8,025 nucleotides of DNA, taken from NCBI GenBank assembly GCA_002423075.1, contig DIUS01000012.1:10298-18322 (forward strand), given 5' to 3'. The position numbers and the translations under genes were made by a program. Below, piece after piece: positions 1-5,310 of this stretch. Numbering within the stretch: position 1 is the first letter of the stretch; every line of letters starts with the position of its first letter. This DNA comes from Microbacteriaceae bacterium UBA6152 (GTDB lineage Bacteria; Actinomycetota; Actinomycetes; Actinomycetales; Microbacteriaceae). A model generated the notes under the pieces. That model was not told the origin of the DNA. It saw nothing but the letters and a program-made list of their open reading frames with translations, and did not search any database.

Positions 1-467
1 ACGGGCTGCTCTTTGTGCACCTCGGCGAACAGGTTGAGTTTCTCTTCGAACAGCGTCTGGTAGTCCTGCAACTGGTACCCGAAAAGCGGGAACGACTCGG
101 TGAACGATCCGCGCCCCATGATGATGTCGGCACGGCCGTTCGAAATGGCCTCGATGGTCGCAAACCGCTGGAAGACGCGGATCGGGTCGTCAGAACTGAG
201 CACGGTGACGCCGCTACCGATGCGAATGCGCTCGGTACGGGCGGCGATCGCAGCCAGCACGATGTCTGGTGCCGATACAGCGAAGTCGTCTCGGTGATGC
301 TCGCCGATCGTGATCGCGTCGATGCCGACCTGGTCGGCCAGCACGCCCTCATCGACCACGTTGCGGATCACTTGGCCGTACGGTAGAGGTCGCCCGTCAG
401 CATCAGTCGTCACATCGCCGAAGGTGTCGATGCCGAGCTCGAGGTCGTGCGCGTCGGTGATGGTCAT
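1..467 (-). CDS. LLM class (luciferase-like) flavin-dependent oxidoreductase, N-terminal part
   Basis: The frame opens at ATG 467-465 and runs out of the window after about 155 codons, so the C-terminal half is missing. The translation reads as the front of a bacterial luciferase-like TIM barrel: an early strand (LELGIDTFGD, residues 9-18), the family-typical GEHHRDDF at 55-62, an IRIGSGVTVL strand at 81-90, and SNGRADIIMGRGSF at 109-122. Members use reduced FMN (some actinobacterial ones F420) to oxidise or reduce small molecules; the substrate cannot be read from this fragment. The start is supported by AGGAG about 7 nt upstream (complement of roughly 474-478) and by a good promoter further up. 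It follows pdxH with a 90-bp gap. PdxH needs FMN too, but I would not infer a shared pathway from that. Family assignment is firm; specific function is unknown. Confidence 0.9.
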   Translation of the reverse strand, partial: MTITDAHDLELGIDTFGDVTTDADGRPLPYGQVIRNVVDEGVLADQVGIDAITIGEHHRDDFAVSAPDIVLAAIAARTERIRIGSGVTVLSSDDPIRVFQRFATIEAISNGRADIIMGRGSFTESFPLFGYQLQDYQTLFEEKLNLFAEVHKEQP

Positions 468-495
468 GAGGGTCTCCTGCTCATCTGAAATCGTG

Positions 496-524
496 ATTCT
501 ATGCGTTCGCATCGACCATGCCAA
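496..524 (-). promoter_or_regulatory. Sigma-70-like promoter of the LLM oxidoreductase gene
   Basis: On the minus strand TTGGCA (complement of 519-524, 5 of 6 matches to TTGACA) and TAGAAT (complement of 496-501, 5 of 6 matches to TATAAT) are separated by exactly 17 bp. Transcription would begin near 489, giving a leader of about 22 nt that contains the AGGAG ribosome binding site. This would let the oxidoreductase be expressed independently of pdxH upstream. It is judged by eye against the consensus only. Confidence 0.6.
501..512. promoter_or_regulatory. Palindrome in promoter spacer, candidate operator
   Basis: ATGCG-TT-CGCAT is a 12-bp inverted repeat with perfect 5-bp arms. It overlaps the first base of the -10 box and fills most of the near spacer of the oxidoreductase promoter. 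An 8-bp direct repeat, CGACCATG, occurs next to it at 513-520 and again at 550-557. A protein bound here would block RNA polymerase. No regulator is encoded in the window, so the operator role is inference from position and symmetry. Confidence 0.3.
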
Positions 525-557
525 CGCGAGGCCGCCGAGTAGTATTCCGCGACCATG

Positions 558-1223
558 TCACGGTTGCAGACGCTCGACCTTCCAGCCGTCATCGGGCTGC
601 CGAATGAAGACCAGCCGGTCGTGCAAGCGCGACGTGCGACCCTGCCAGAACTCGACCCGACGGGGTGCGATGCGGAACCCGCCCCAGCGCTCGGGACGAG
701 CAATCTCGGGCTCGTCGGCGAACCGGGCATCAGCATCCCGCACCTTCTGCTCGAGCGCGTCACGCGAGGCAATTGCCTGCGACTGGTTGCTCGACCACGC
801 CGCGACCTGTGCCCCGCGGGGTCGCGCCGCGAAGTAGGCGTCGGAGTCTTCAGCCTCGACCTGGTGCGCCTCGCCGAACACGATCACCTGGCGATGCAGT
901 GTGTACCAGGGGAAGACCGCCGAAACCGCCGGGTTCGCCAGCAGAGCGCGCCCCTTGCGGGAGGTGTAGTCGGTGTAGAACGAGAAGCCGCGGTCATCGA
1001 TGCCACGCAGCAGCACGGTGCGGATCGACGGCGACCCGTCAGGGTCGATCGTGCCCAGCACCATGGCATTGGGCTCGTACACTTCGCGCTCGGCGGCCTC
1101 GGCGAGCCAGGCGGCGAACTGCGCGAACGGGTCATCGGCGAGATCGGCTTCTTCGAGCTTCTCGGCGCCATAGTCAGTGTGCGTGCGCAGGACATTCGCG
1201 AGAGGGTCTGCCGTCGAGGTCAT
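558..1223 (-). CDS. pdxH: Pyridoxamine/pyridoxine 5'-phosphate oxidase PdxH
   Basis: FMN-dependent cytosolic enzyme that oxidises pyridoxamine 5'-phosphate or pyridoxine 5'-phosphate to pyridoxal 5'-phosphate (PLP), the last step of PLP salvage. From ATG 1223 it is 221 residues, close to the usual 210-230. Visible family features, numbered from the GTG two codons upstream: NAMVLGTIDPDG at 54-65 (first barrel strands), RTVLLRGIDDRGFSFYTDYTSRKG at 70-93 (FMN and phosphate binding), and near the C-terminus VEFWQGRTSRLHDR at 192-205, which fits the PROSITE PdxH signature, followed by the typical terminal RLQP. GTG 1229 is an alternative start. I prefer ATG 1223 because neither start has a Shine-Dalgarno sequence and a TAnnnT box lies exactly 6 nt before the ATG. 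It follows a PLP-dependent decarboxylase gene by about 47 bp. Identification is firm; the start is less sure. Confidence 0.95.
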   Translation of the reverse strand: MTSTADPLANVLRTHTDYGAEKLEEADLADDPFAQFAAWLAEAAEREVYEPNAMVLGTIDPDGSPSIRTVLLRGIDDRGFSFYTDYTSRKGRALLANPAVSAVFPWYTLHRQVIVFGEAHQVEAEDSDAYFAARPRGAQVAAWSSNQSQAIASRDALEQKVRDADARFADEPEIARPERWGGFRIAPRRVEFWQGRTSRLHDRLVFIRQPDDGWKVERLQP

Positions 1224-1229
1224 GCCCAC

Positions 1230-1258
1230 ACGCTACGGCTCGACGGCCGCGAAGTCAC
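1230..1258 (-). promoter_or_regulatory. Possible promoter for leaderless pdxH transcript
   Basis: On the minus strand GTGACT (complement of 1253-1258) lies 17 bp from TAGCGT (complement of 1230-1235). The TAnnnT box ends 6 nt before ATG 1223, so transcription would begin at or next to the start codon. Leaderless mRNAs with this geometry are common in actinobacteria, and it would explain the lack of a ribosome binding site. The match is weak by itself and could be chance. Confidence 0.35.
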
Positions 1259-1270
1259 GGAGAGCGGCGG

Positions 1271-2674
1271 TCACTGCATCGAGTCGAGAATTCTCGTCAG
1301 GTCGTCGAGCGTCGTGCGCGGGTTCACGATCGCGAAGCGAGCGTTGGTGCGGCCGCTGTGAGAGCTGGGGACGACGAAGGCGTGCTGATCATCGAGCAGC
1401 CGGTTCGACCAGTGCGCGTAGTCGCCGGGCTTCCACCCCACGCGTTCGAAGACCACGACCGAGAGCTGCGGTTCACGCACCAGAGCGAGATAGTCGCGCT
1501 GTTCGATCTCGGCCGCGACCGCATGGGCAAGGTCGATCGATGCGGTGATCGCGTCGCGATACGCCTGCGCCCCGAAGGTCGCGAGCGAGAACCACAGGGG
1601 CAGGCCGCGCGCGCGCCGCGTGAGCTGCACCGAGTAGTCAGAGGGATTCCACTCGGTCGACTCGGTGAGGGCATCCAGATATTCCGCATGCTGCGTGTGC
1701 GCGACGCGAGCGATCTCGGGGTCGCGGTAGAGCAGGGCGCACGAGTCGAAGGGGGTGAAGAGCCACTTGTGGGGGTCGACGATGAGCGAGTCAGCCCGTT
1801 CGATGCCGGAGAACCGCGGTCGAGCGACGTCGCTGAGAGCCGCAGCCAGACCGTAGGCACCGTCGATGTGCAGCCAGAAGTCGTGCTCGTCTTTGAGAGC
1901 GGCGATCGAGGCGATGTCGTCGACGATGCCGAAGTTGGTCGACCCGCCCGTCGCGACCACCGCGATGACGGCCGTGCCGTGCTCGACGAGTGCTTCTCGC
2001 ACCTGATCGCCGTGCATGACCCCGCTGTCGCCGACGGGAATCGCGACGACGTCGACATCCATGACCTTCGCTGCGCTCTTGATCGACGAGTGCGCCTCGG
2101 CGCTGCCGATGATCACCCAGCGCTCGGGACGCGGCCGACCCGCCGCGCGTCGCTCTCGGTCAGCGTGGTCGCGCGCGGCGACCAGCGCCGAGAGGTTGCC
2201 GATCGTGCCGCCCTGCACGAAGACACCGCCCGCGTCGCTAGGCAGCCCGAACTCTGCGGCGAGCCAGGCGAGCACCTCGTTCTCGGCGAACACAGCACCC
2301 GAGCCCTCGAGCCATGAACCGCCGTAGACGGCCGTCGCCGAGACGATGAGGTCAAACGCGGTCGCCGCCTTCGACGGCGCGGAGGGAATGAACGAGAGAT
2401 AGCGCGGATGCTCGGTCGTGATGCACGACGGAGCCAGCACATTCTCGAACAGGGCGAGCGCGCGCCGCGCGCCCATGCCCTCGGCGCTGATACTGCCCCC
2501 GGCCAGCCGGCGCAGCTCGGCGGGCGTGAAGGGCTTGTCGAGGGGGGTGTCGTCGCTGAGGATGCGGCGCCGTGCGTATTCGAGCACCATGTCGACGATC
2601 TGGGTCGTCTCGTCGGTGATGGCGTGCATGCGCACGGCGGGGTCGACCCCGGGGGCGGCAGGAGTGGGGCTCAC
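1271..2674 (-). CDS. PLP-dependent group II amino-acid decarboxylase-like enzyme
   Basis: Protein of 467 residues from GTG 2674, the normal size for aromatic-L-amino-acid/glutamate-type (group II, fold type I) decarboxylases. Landmarks in order: HPRYLSFIP at 89-97, the PLP phosphate-contacting GGTIGN at 155-160, EAHSSIKSA at 193-201 (His195 in the place of the ring-stacking His), ATGGSTNFGIVDD at 241-253, HIDGAYG at 269-275 (Asp271 in the place of the Asp that contacts the PLP nitrogen) and DPHKW at 300-304 (Lys303 as the Schiff-base lysine). All key residues are present, so it should be active. The substrate is not evident; tyrosine, DOPA, tryptophan, 2,4-diaminobutyrate or aspartate-type acids are all possible by family. 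GTG 2674 is chosen because AGAGGA sits 7 nt upstream; a longer frame would read back through the tRNA, and the internal ATG (residue 16) has no binding site. pdxH, which makes its cofactor, follows directly. Confidence 0.85.
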   Translation of the reverse strand: MSPTPAAPGVDPAVRMHAITDETTQIVDMVLEYARRRILSDDTPLDKPFTPAELRRLAGGSISAEGMGARRALALFENVLAPSCITTEHPRYLSFIPSAPSKAATAFDLIVSATAVYGGSWLEGSGAVFAENEVLAWLAAEFGLPSDAGGVFVQGGTIGNLSALVAARDHADRERRAAGRPRPERWVIIGSAEAHSSIKSAAKVMDVDVVAIPVGDSGVMHGDQVREALVEHGTAVIAVVATGGSTNFGIVDDIASIAALKDEHDFWLHIDGAYGLAAALSDVARPRFSGIERADSLIVDPHKWLFTPFDSCALLYRDPEIARVAHTQHAEYLDALTESTEWNPSDYSVQLTRRARGLPLWFSLATFGAQAYRDAITASIDLAHAVAAEIEQRDYLALVREPQLSVVVFERVGWKPGDYAHWSNRLLDDQHAFVVPSSHSGRTNARFAIVNPRTTLDDLTRILDSMQ

Positions 2675-2681
2675 CAGAAGG

Positions 2682-2687
2682 TCCTCT
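2682..2687 (-). promoter_or_regulatory. Ribosome binding site fixing the decarboxylase start
   Basis: AGAGGA on the minus strand lies 7 nt before GTG 2674. It decides between this start and the longer open frame that continues back through the tRNA gene to 2905. Confidence 0.6.
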
Positions 2688-2765
2688 CGAACCGGGCCGC
2701 CGCGCAGGGCGCCGACCCTCCCGCGCGCCGCCCCGCCACTCGGGTCAGCAGGCGCTGGATACGAC

Positions 2766-2789
2766 GAATCCCGGCCGGAACCGGGATTC
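2766..2789 (-). terminator. Hairpin terminator after tRNA-Ala
   Basis: GAATCCCGG and CCGGGATTC form a perfect 9-bp stem around a 6-nt loop, starting 6 nt after the 3' end of the tRNA. No U-run follows on the minus strand (the next bases are GTCGTATCC), so it resembles the tail-less hairpins often proposed as terminators in high-GC actinobacteria. It could also set the 3' boundary for tRNA processing. The fold is certain in sequence; its function is inferred from position. Confidence 0.65.
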
Positions 2790-2795
2790 TGATCG

Positions 2796-2871
2796 TGGTG
2801 GACCTGAGGGGACTCGAACCCCTGACCCCCTGCATGCCATGCAGGTGCGCTACCAGCTGCGCCACAGGCCC
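2796..2871 (-). tRNA. tRNA-Ala (anticodon GGC)
   Basis: The 76-nt cloverleaf is complete. The acceptor arm pairs GGGCCTG with CAGGTCC and contains the G3:U70 wobble that identifies alanine tRNA. The D arm is followed by the anticodon stem CCTGC/GCAGG enclosing the loop ATGGCAT, with anticodon GGC (complement of 2836-2838) reading GCC and GCU. The T arm pairs AGGGG with CCCCT around TTCGAGT. A73 and the terminal CCA are encoded. GCC is the dominant alanine codon in this GC-rich window. It stands alone between rsfS and the decarboxylase gene, with a plausible promoter and a hairpin of its own. Confidence 0.97.
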
Positions 2872-2907
2872 GTGCGTCACGGCTCGAGAGCCGGTCACAA
2901 CTCACTC

Positions 2908-2937
2908 AGAGTAGTACACGGTGCGGCCGCCGACCAA
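2908..2937 (-). promoter_or_regulatory. Probable promoter of tRNA-Ala
   Basis: On the minus strand TTGGTC (complement of 2932-2937) and TACTCT (complement of 2908-2913, fitting TAnnnT) are 18 bp apart. Transcription would start near 2901, about 29 nt before the tRNA. The short leader contains a small hairpin, CGGCT/AGCCG (2880-2893). The -35 matches only 3 of 6 bases, so this is a moderate call based mainly on position. Confidence 0.4.
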
Positions 2938-2952
2938 TTCGGCAGCGGGCCG
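2924..2952 (-). terminator. Possible terminator hairpin after rsfS
   Basis: Two nested 5-bp stems, CGGCC/GGCCG (2924-2928 with 2948-2952) and GCCGA/TCGGC (2929-2933 with 2939-2943), surround a 5-nt loop and begin 4 bp after the rsfS stop codon. The stem is interrupted and no U-run follows. It overlaps the proposed -35 box of the tRNA promoter, so if real it would end the operon transcript just before the tRNA. Confidence 0.3.
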
Positions 2953-2956
2953 CCGT

Positions 2957-3346
2957 TCAGTCGACGTCTGCGGGTTCTGCCCGTTGCTCGGCGAGCTGCA
3001 GGGGCACGACCGGGCAGTCTTTCCACAGTCGCTCGAGCGAGTAGAACAAGCGCTCTTCTTCGTGGAAGACGTGCACGATGACGTCGCCGAAGTCGAGCAG
3101 GATCCATCGCCCCTCAGCACGGCCCTCGCGGCGCAGTGGCTTGGCTCCGGCCTCGATCATGCGGTCTTCGACCTCAGACGCGATCGCCTGCACGTTGCGC
3201 TCGTTGCGACCCGTCACGATGAGGAAGACGTCGGTGAGCGGCAGAGGGCCCGAGACGTCGAGCGCCACCAGGTCGTCGCCCTGCTTGGAGTCAGCCGCGT
3301 GCGCGGCGACCTGGGTGAGAGCGAGAGCACGATCAGAGGCGGTCAC
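2957..3346 (-). CDS. rsfS: Ribosome silencing factor RsfS (Iojap/DUF143 family)
   Basis: Protein of 129 residues, usual for the family. RsfS binds protein L14 of the large ribosomal subunit and blocks joining of the 30S subunit, lowering translation in stationary phase or starvation. The single RsfS domain covers almost the whole chain: an N-terminal helix (residues 1-20), DLVALDVSGPLPLTDVFLIVTG at 25-46, RNVQAIASEVEDRM at 50-63, and the diagnostic WILLDFGDVIVHVFHEEERLFYSLERLW at 81-108. The last 20 or so residues are an acidic, variable tail. The start is GTG 3346, with AAGGA about 4 nt upstream. The gene lies 34 bp after the 426-residue membrane protein and closes the obg-proB-proA-nadD cluster; nadD-rsfS linkage is widespread in bacteria. 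Identification is firm. Confidence 0.95.
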   Translation of the reverse strand: MTASDRALALTQVAAHAADSKQGDDLVALDVSGPLPLTDVFLIVTGRNERNVQAIASEVEDRMIEAGAKPLRREGRAEGRWILLDFGDVIVHVFHEEERLFYSLERLWKDCPVVPLQLAEQRAEPADVD

Positions 3347-3380
3347 AGTGTCCTTCGACGAAAGCGGGTGGCGGAAGCAC

Positions 3381-4661
3381 TCAGAATAGCCCGTTGGCCG
3401 CGGCGATGACGAAGAGGCCGATCGCGATGACCGCCATGCCGACGGTCGAACCCACGAGCACGGTCGTGACGGTGTTGCTCGTCGAGGGCTTGCCGGTCAT
3501 GACCGTGTGAGTCGCCGTGTGGCTGCTGATGGCCTTGAGCGCGCTCACCGGAGCCGAATCAGGGGCCGAGATCTCGCGGTCGTCAATGTCGAACAAGTCA
3601 TCGATGTCGGGGCTGTCATGAAGGGTCGGCACGGTGCCCGTCGACGCGTGCAGCGGCGAGACGGCGATCATGCCGGTGATGATGATCTCGCCGGTGCCCG
3701 CGACCGGCCCGGCGATACTGCCGGTCGGCATCTCGGGCAGCACGAGCGCGTTGGTGTTGAGGCTCGTCGCCGAGCCGACCTCGCGACTGAACGTGTTCTC
3801 GAAGGGGTCTTCGTCATCGTGAATGCCGGTCGACCAGTGCGAGCCGGTCGAGGTCGGCACCTCAGGAGCCTGGTGCACCACAGTGGGCTGCGCCAGTTCA
3901 GGCTCCACCTGCACGGGCTCGATCTGCACGGGTGCGTGCTGCACCGGCTCGGGTCGCACCGGCTCGGGTCGCACCGGCTCGGACCACACGGGCTCGACGA
4001 GCGCTGGCACCACGGCGGGGGGCGGCGCGGCCTCAGCGGCAGGCACCACGACGGCAGGCACCACGACGGCAGGCTCTTCCGTGACGGCGGGCTCCTGCGC
4101 CGCGCGCAGTTCGCGCAGCTCGCGCCGCGACAGGGTGCGCTCGACAGGAGGTTCGGCAGAAGGAGCCGTCGCGGCCCCGGGCGGGTCGATCACGTGCGCG
4201 GGCGGCGCAGGCGCCGGAGCAACCGGCGCGGGCGCCTCAGCGCGTGGCGACAGCTGCGTGTGATACTCCAGCGGAGTATCGAACGTGGGGTCTGCGACGT
4301 GCGTCGGCGGCTCGTGGGCGATGACGGGAGGTCTGAAGTCGCGTCGCCGCACACGCTCGGCACCCTGCTCAGAGAAGGCTGGCGGCGCGACCGGCGGCAG
4401 ACCCTGCGGCACCCCGGGGGCGGCCTGCTCGACAATCGGCGGCACCGTGCGCTCGTCGTAGTGCGGCACGCGGGGGCGCACCTGCGTTCGGTAGGTCATC
4501 TCGGTCGGAGCAGAAGACGGCACTGACGACGGCGTGGCCGAGCCGCGCCCCGAGCGACGATCACCGGCGGGCTGCGCGAAGCTCTCGACGCCTGCGTGCT
4601 CGGCCTCGAGCGCGCGGCGCGCGGCGCGGCGGCTCAGTGGCTGGTCGTGCGGGCTGGTCAT
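3381..4661 (-). CDS. Proline-rich protein with C-terminal membrane anchor, function unknown
   Basis: I cannot assign a function. The 426-residue protein has: a basic N-terminus with LSRRAARRALEAE (9-21); a long Pro/Ala/Val/Glu-rich, probably disordered region (about 40-265); a second, related basic motif LSRRELRELRAAQE (177-190); two short tandem repeats (VVVPA, 199-208; a pentapeptide xEPVx array, about 222-256); a more ordered-looking region (about 270-390) with TGEIIITGMIAVSPLHASTG and an acidic IDDLFDIDD; and one hydrophobic segment at about 399-423, ending three residues later. There is no signal peptide, so the likely topology is a cytoplasmic domain held by a C-terminal tail anchor. 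Its ATG overlaps the nadD stop (ATGA), implying translational coupling, and rsfS follows 34 bp later. It resembles proteins of similar composition that I associate with Microbacteriaceae, but that is recollection. Membrane scaffold or envelope role is a guess. Confidence 0.8.
   Translation of the reverse strand: MTSPHDQPLSRRAARRALEAEHAGVESFAQPAGDRRSGRGSATPSSVPSSAPTEMTYRTQVRPRVPHYDERTVPPIVEQAAPGVPQGLPPVAPPAFSEQGAERVRRRDFRPPVIAHEPPTHVADPTFDTPLEYHTQLSPRAEAPAPVAPAPAPPAHVIDPPGAATAPSAEPPVERTLSRRELRELRAAQEPAVTEEPAVVVPAVVVPAAEAAPPPAVVPALVEPVWSEPVRPEPVRPEPVQHAPVQIEPVQVEPELAQPTVVHQAPEVPTSTGSHWSTGIHDDEDPFENTFSREVGSATSLNTNALVLPEMPTGSIAGPVAGTGEIIITGMIAVSPLHASTGTVPTLHDSPDIDDLFDIDDREISAPDSAPVSALKAISSHTATHTVMTGKPSTSNTVTTVLVGSTVGMAVIAIGLFVIAAANGLF
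3911..4000 (-). repeat. Tandem 15-bp repeat encoding xEPVx pentapeptides
   Basis: Six consecutive 15-bp units lie inside the 426-residue protein gene. Units at 3941-3955 and 3956-3970 are identical, and 3971-3985 differs by two bases; the outer units (3911, 3926, 3986) are more diverged. They encode VEPVW, SEPVR, PEPVR, PEPVQ, HAPVQ, IEPVQ, with a seventh degenerate copy VEPEL. The unit length is a multiple of three, so copies can be gained or lost without a frameshift. Confidence 0.75.
4038..4067 (-). repeat. Two perfect 15-bp direct repeats (VVVPA)
   Basis: Identical 15-bp copies at 4038-4052 and 4053-4067 encode VVVPA twice, with a partial third copy (GGCAGGC) starting at 4068. They lie in the low-complexity region of the same gene as the xEPVx array. 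Confidence 0.7.
4262..4280. repeat. Perfect 8-bp inverted repeat inside a coding region
   Basis: GATACTCC and GGAGTATC flank a 3-bp centre. The element lies within the codons for DTPLEY (residues 128-133) of the 426-residue protein. It is relatively AT-rich for the region. Whether it acts as a binding site, an mRNA hairpin or nothing cannot be told from the sequence. Confidence 0.5.
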
Positions 4662-5293
4662 GATGGAAGGCTCCGGTACAGCTGGTGCTTGGCGATGTAC
4701 TGCACCACTCCGTCGGGCACCAGGTACCAGACCGGGGAGCCCTGCTCGACGCGGTGCCGGCAGTCGGTTGACGAGATGGCGAGCGCGGGAATCTCGAGCA
4801 AGCTTACGTGGCGGTGCGGCAATGCGCTAATGCTGAGCGAGTGGCCCGGCCTGCTCACGGCGACGAAGTTCGCGAGCTGCCAGAGCTCGTCGGCGTTCTT
4901 CCAGTCGAGAATCTGCGCGATCGCGTCGGCGCCCGAGATGAAGAAGAGGTCGGCATTCGGATGCTCGGCACGCAGATCGCGCAGTGTATCGATCGTGTAT
5001 GTGGGCCCATCGCGATCGATGTCGACGCGGCTCACGCGGAACCGTGGGTTCGACGCGGTGGCGATCACCGTCATGAGGTAGCGGTGCTCGCTGTGTGTGA
5101 CGCCCTGCTTCTGGTACGGCTCGCCCGTCGGCACGAAGACGACCTCGTCGAGCCCGAACGCCTGACCTACCTCGCTGCCGGCCACGAGGTGTCCGTGATG
5201 GATCGGGTCGAACGTGCCACCCATGATGCCAATGCGCCTGCGCGGCGCCGTCGCGGAGGCGTCGGTGCCCGGCATCGCTGAGTCGTCAGTCAT
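4658..5293 (-). CDS. nadD: Nicotinate-nucleotide adenylyltransferase NadD
   Basis: Cytosolic enzyme that joins nicotinate mononucleotide and ATP to give deamido-NAD and pyrophosphate, an essential step in de novo NAD synthesis and the nicotinate salvage route. The 211-residue protein has a variable tail of about 19 residues, then the nucleotidyltransferase motif GGTFDPIHHGH at 25-35, with (H/T)xGH-type histidines for ATP. FVPTGEPYQKQ follows at 53-63, DGPTYTIDTLRDLR at 95-108, FFISGADA at 117-124, SRPGH at 147-151 and ISSTDCRHR at 173-181, the C-terminal ATP-binding motif, with Cys where Ile is more usual. ATG 5293 is taken as the start although no clear Shine-Dalgarno precedes it; ATG at residue 7 is an alternative and the catalytic domain would be intact either way. 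It begins 17 bp after the small membrane protein gene and its TGA overlaps the next ATG. Identification is firm. Confidence 0.95.
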   Translation of the reverse strand: MTDDSAMPGTDASATAPRRRIGIMGGTFDPIHHGHLVAGSEVGQAFGLDEVVFVPTGEPYQKQGVTHSEHRYLMTVIATASNPRFRVSRVDIDRDGPTYTIDTLRDLRAEHPNADLFFISGADAIAQILDWKNADELWQLANFVAVSRPGHSLSISALPHRHVSLLEIPALAISSTDCRHRVEQGSPVWYLVPDGVVQYIAKHQLYRSLPS

Positions 5294-5310
5294 GGCGGCG
5301 GTCGCCGGGC

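Noticed and set aside
683..698. A 13-bp sequence, CCCAGCGCTCGGG, present three times (683-695, 2116-2128, 8010-8022), with a 16-bp match between the first two
   Set aside because: In all three places it encodes Pro-Glu-Arg-Trp with preferred codons (PdxH, decarboxylase, Obg), so shared codon use explains it.
665..2317. Long plus-strand open frame of 550 codons, and similar ones at 3507-4526 and 5636-6943
   Set aside because: They are antisense shadows of pdxH, the decarboxylase, the 426-residue protein gene and proA, caused by GC-rich third positions. Their translations are Arg/His/Ala-rich with no recognisable domain.
2796..2871. tRNA-Ala as an attachment site for an integrated element
   Set aside because: No second copy of the tRNA 3' end, no integrase and no change in composition are seen in the window; the flanking genes look like normal chromosomal genes.
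2671..2898. Open frame of 75 codons on the minus strand containing GPVAQLVAH and VRGSSPLRSTT
   Set aside because: These strings are the well-known false translation of a tRNA gene; the frame runs through tRNA-Ala.
2675..2905. 77-residue N-terminal extension of the decarboxylase
   Set aside because: It reads through the tRNA and the hairpin, has no homology-like character, and a good ribosome binding site precedes GTG 2674.
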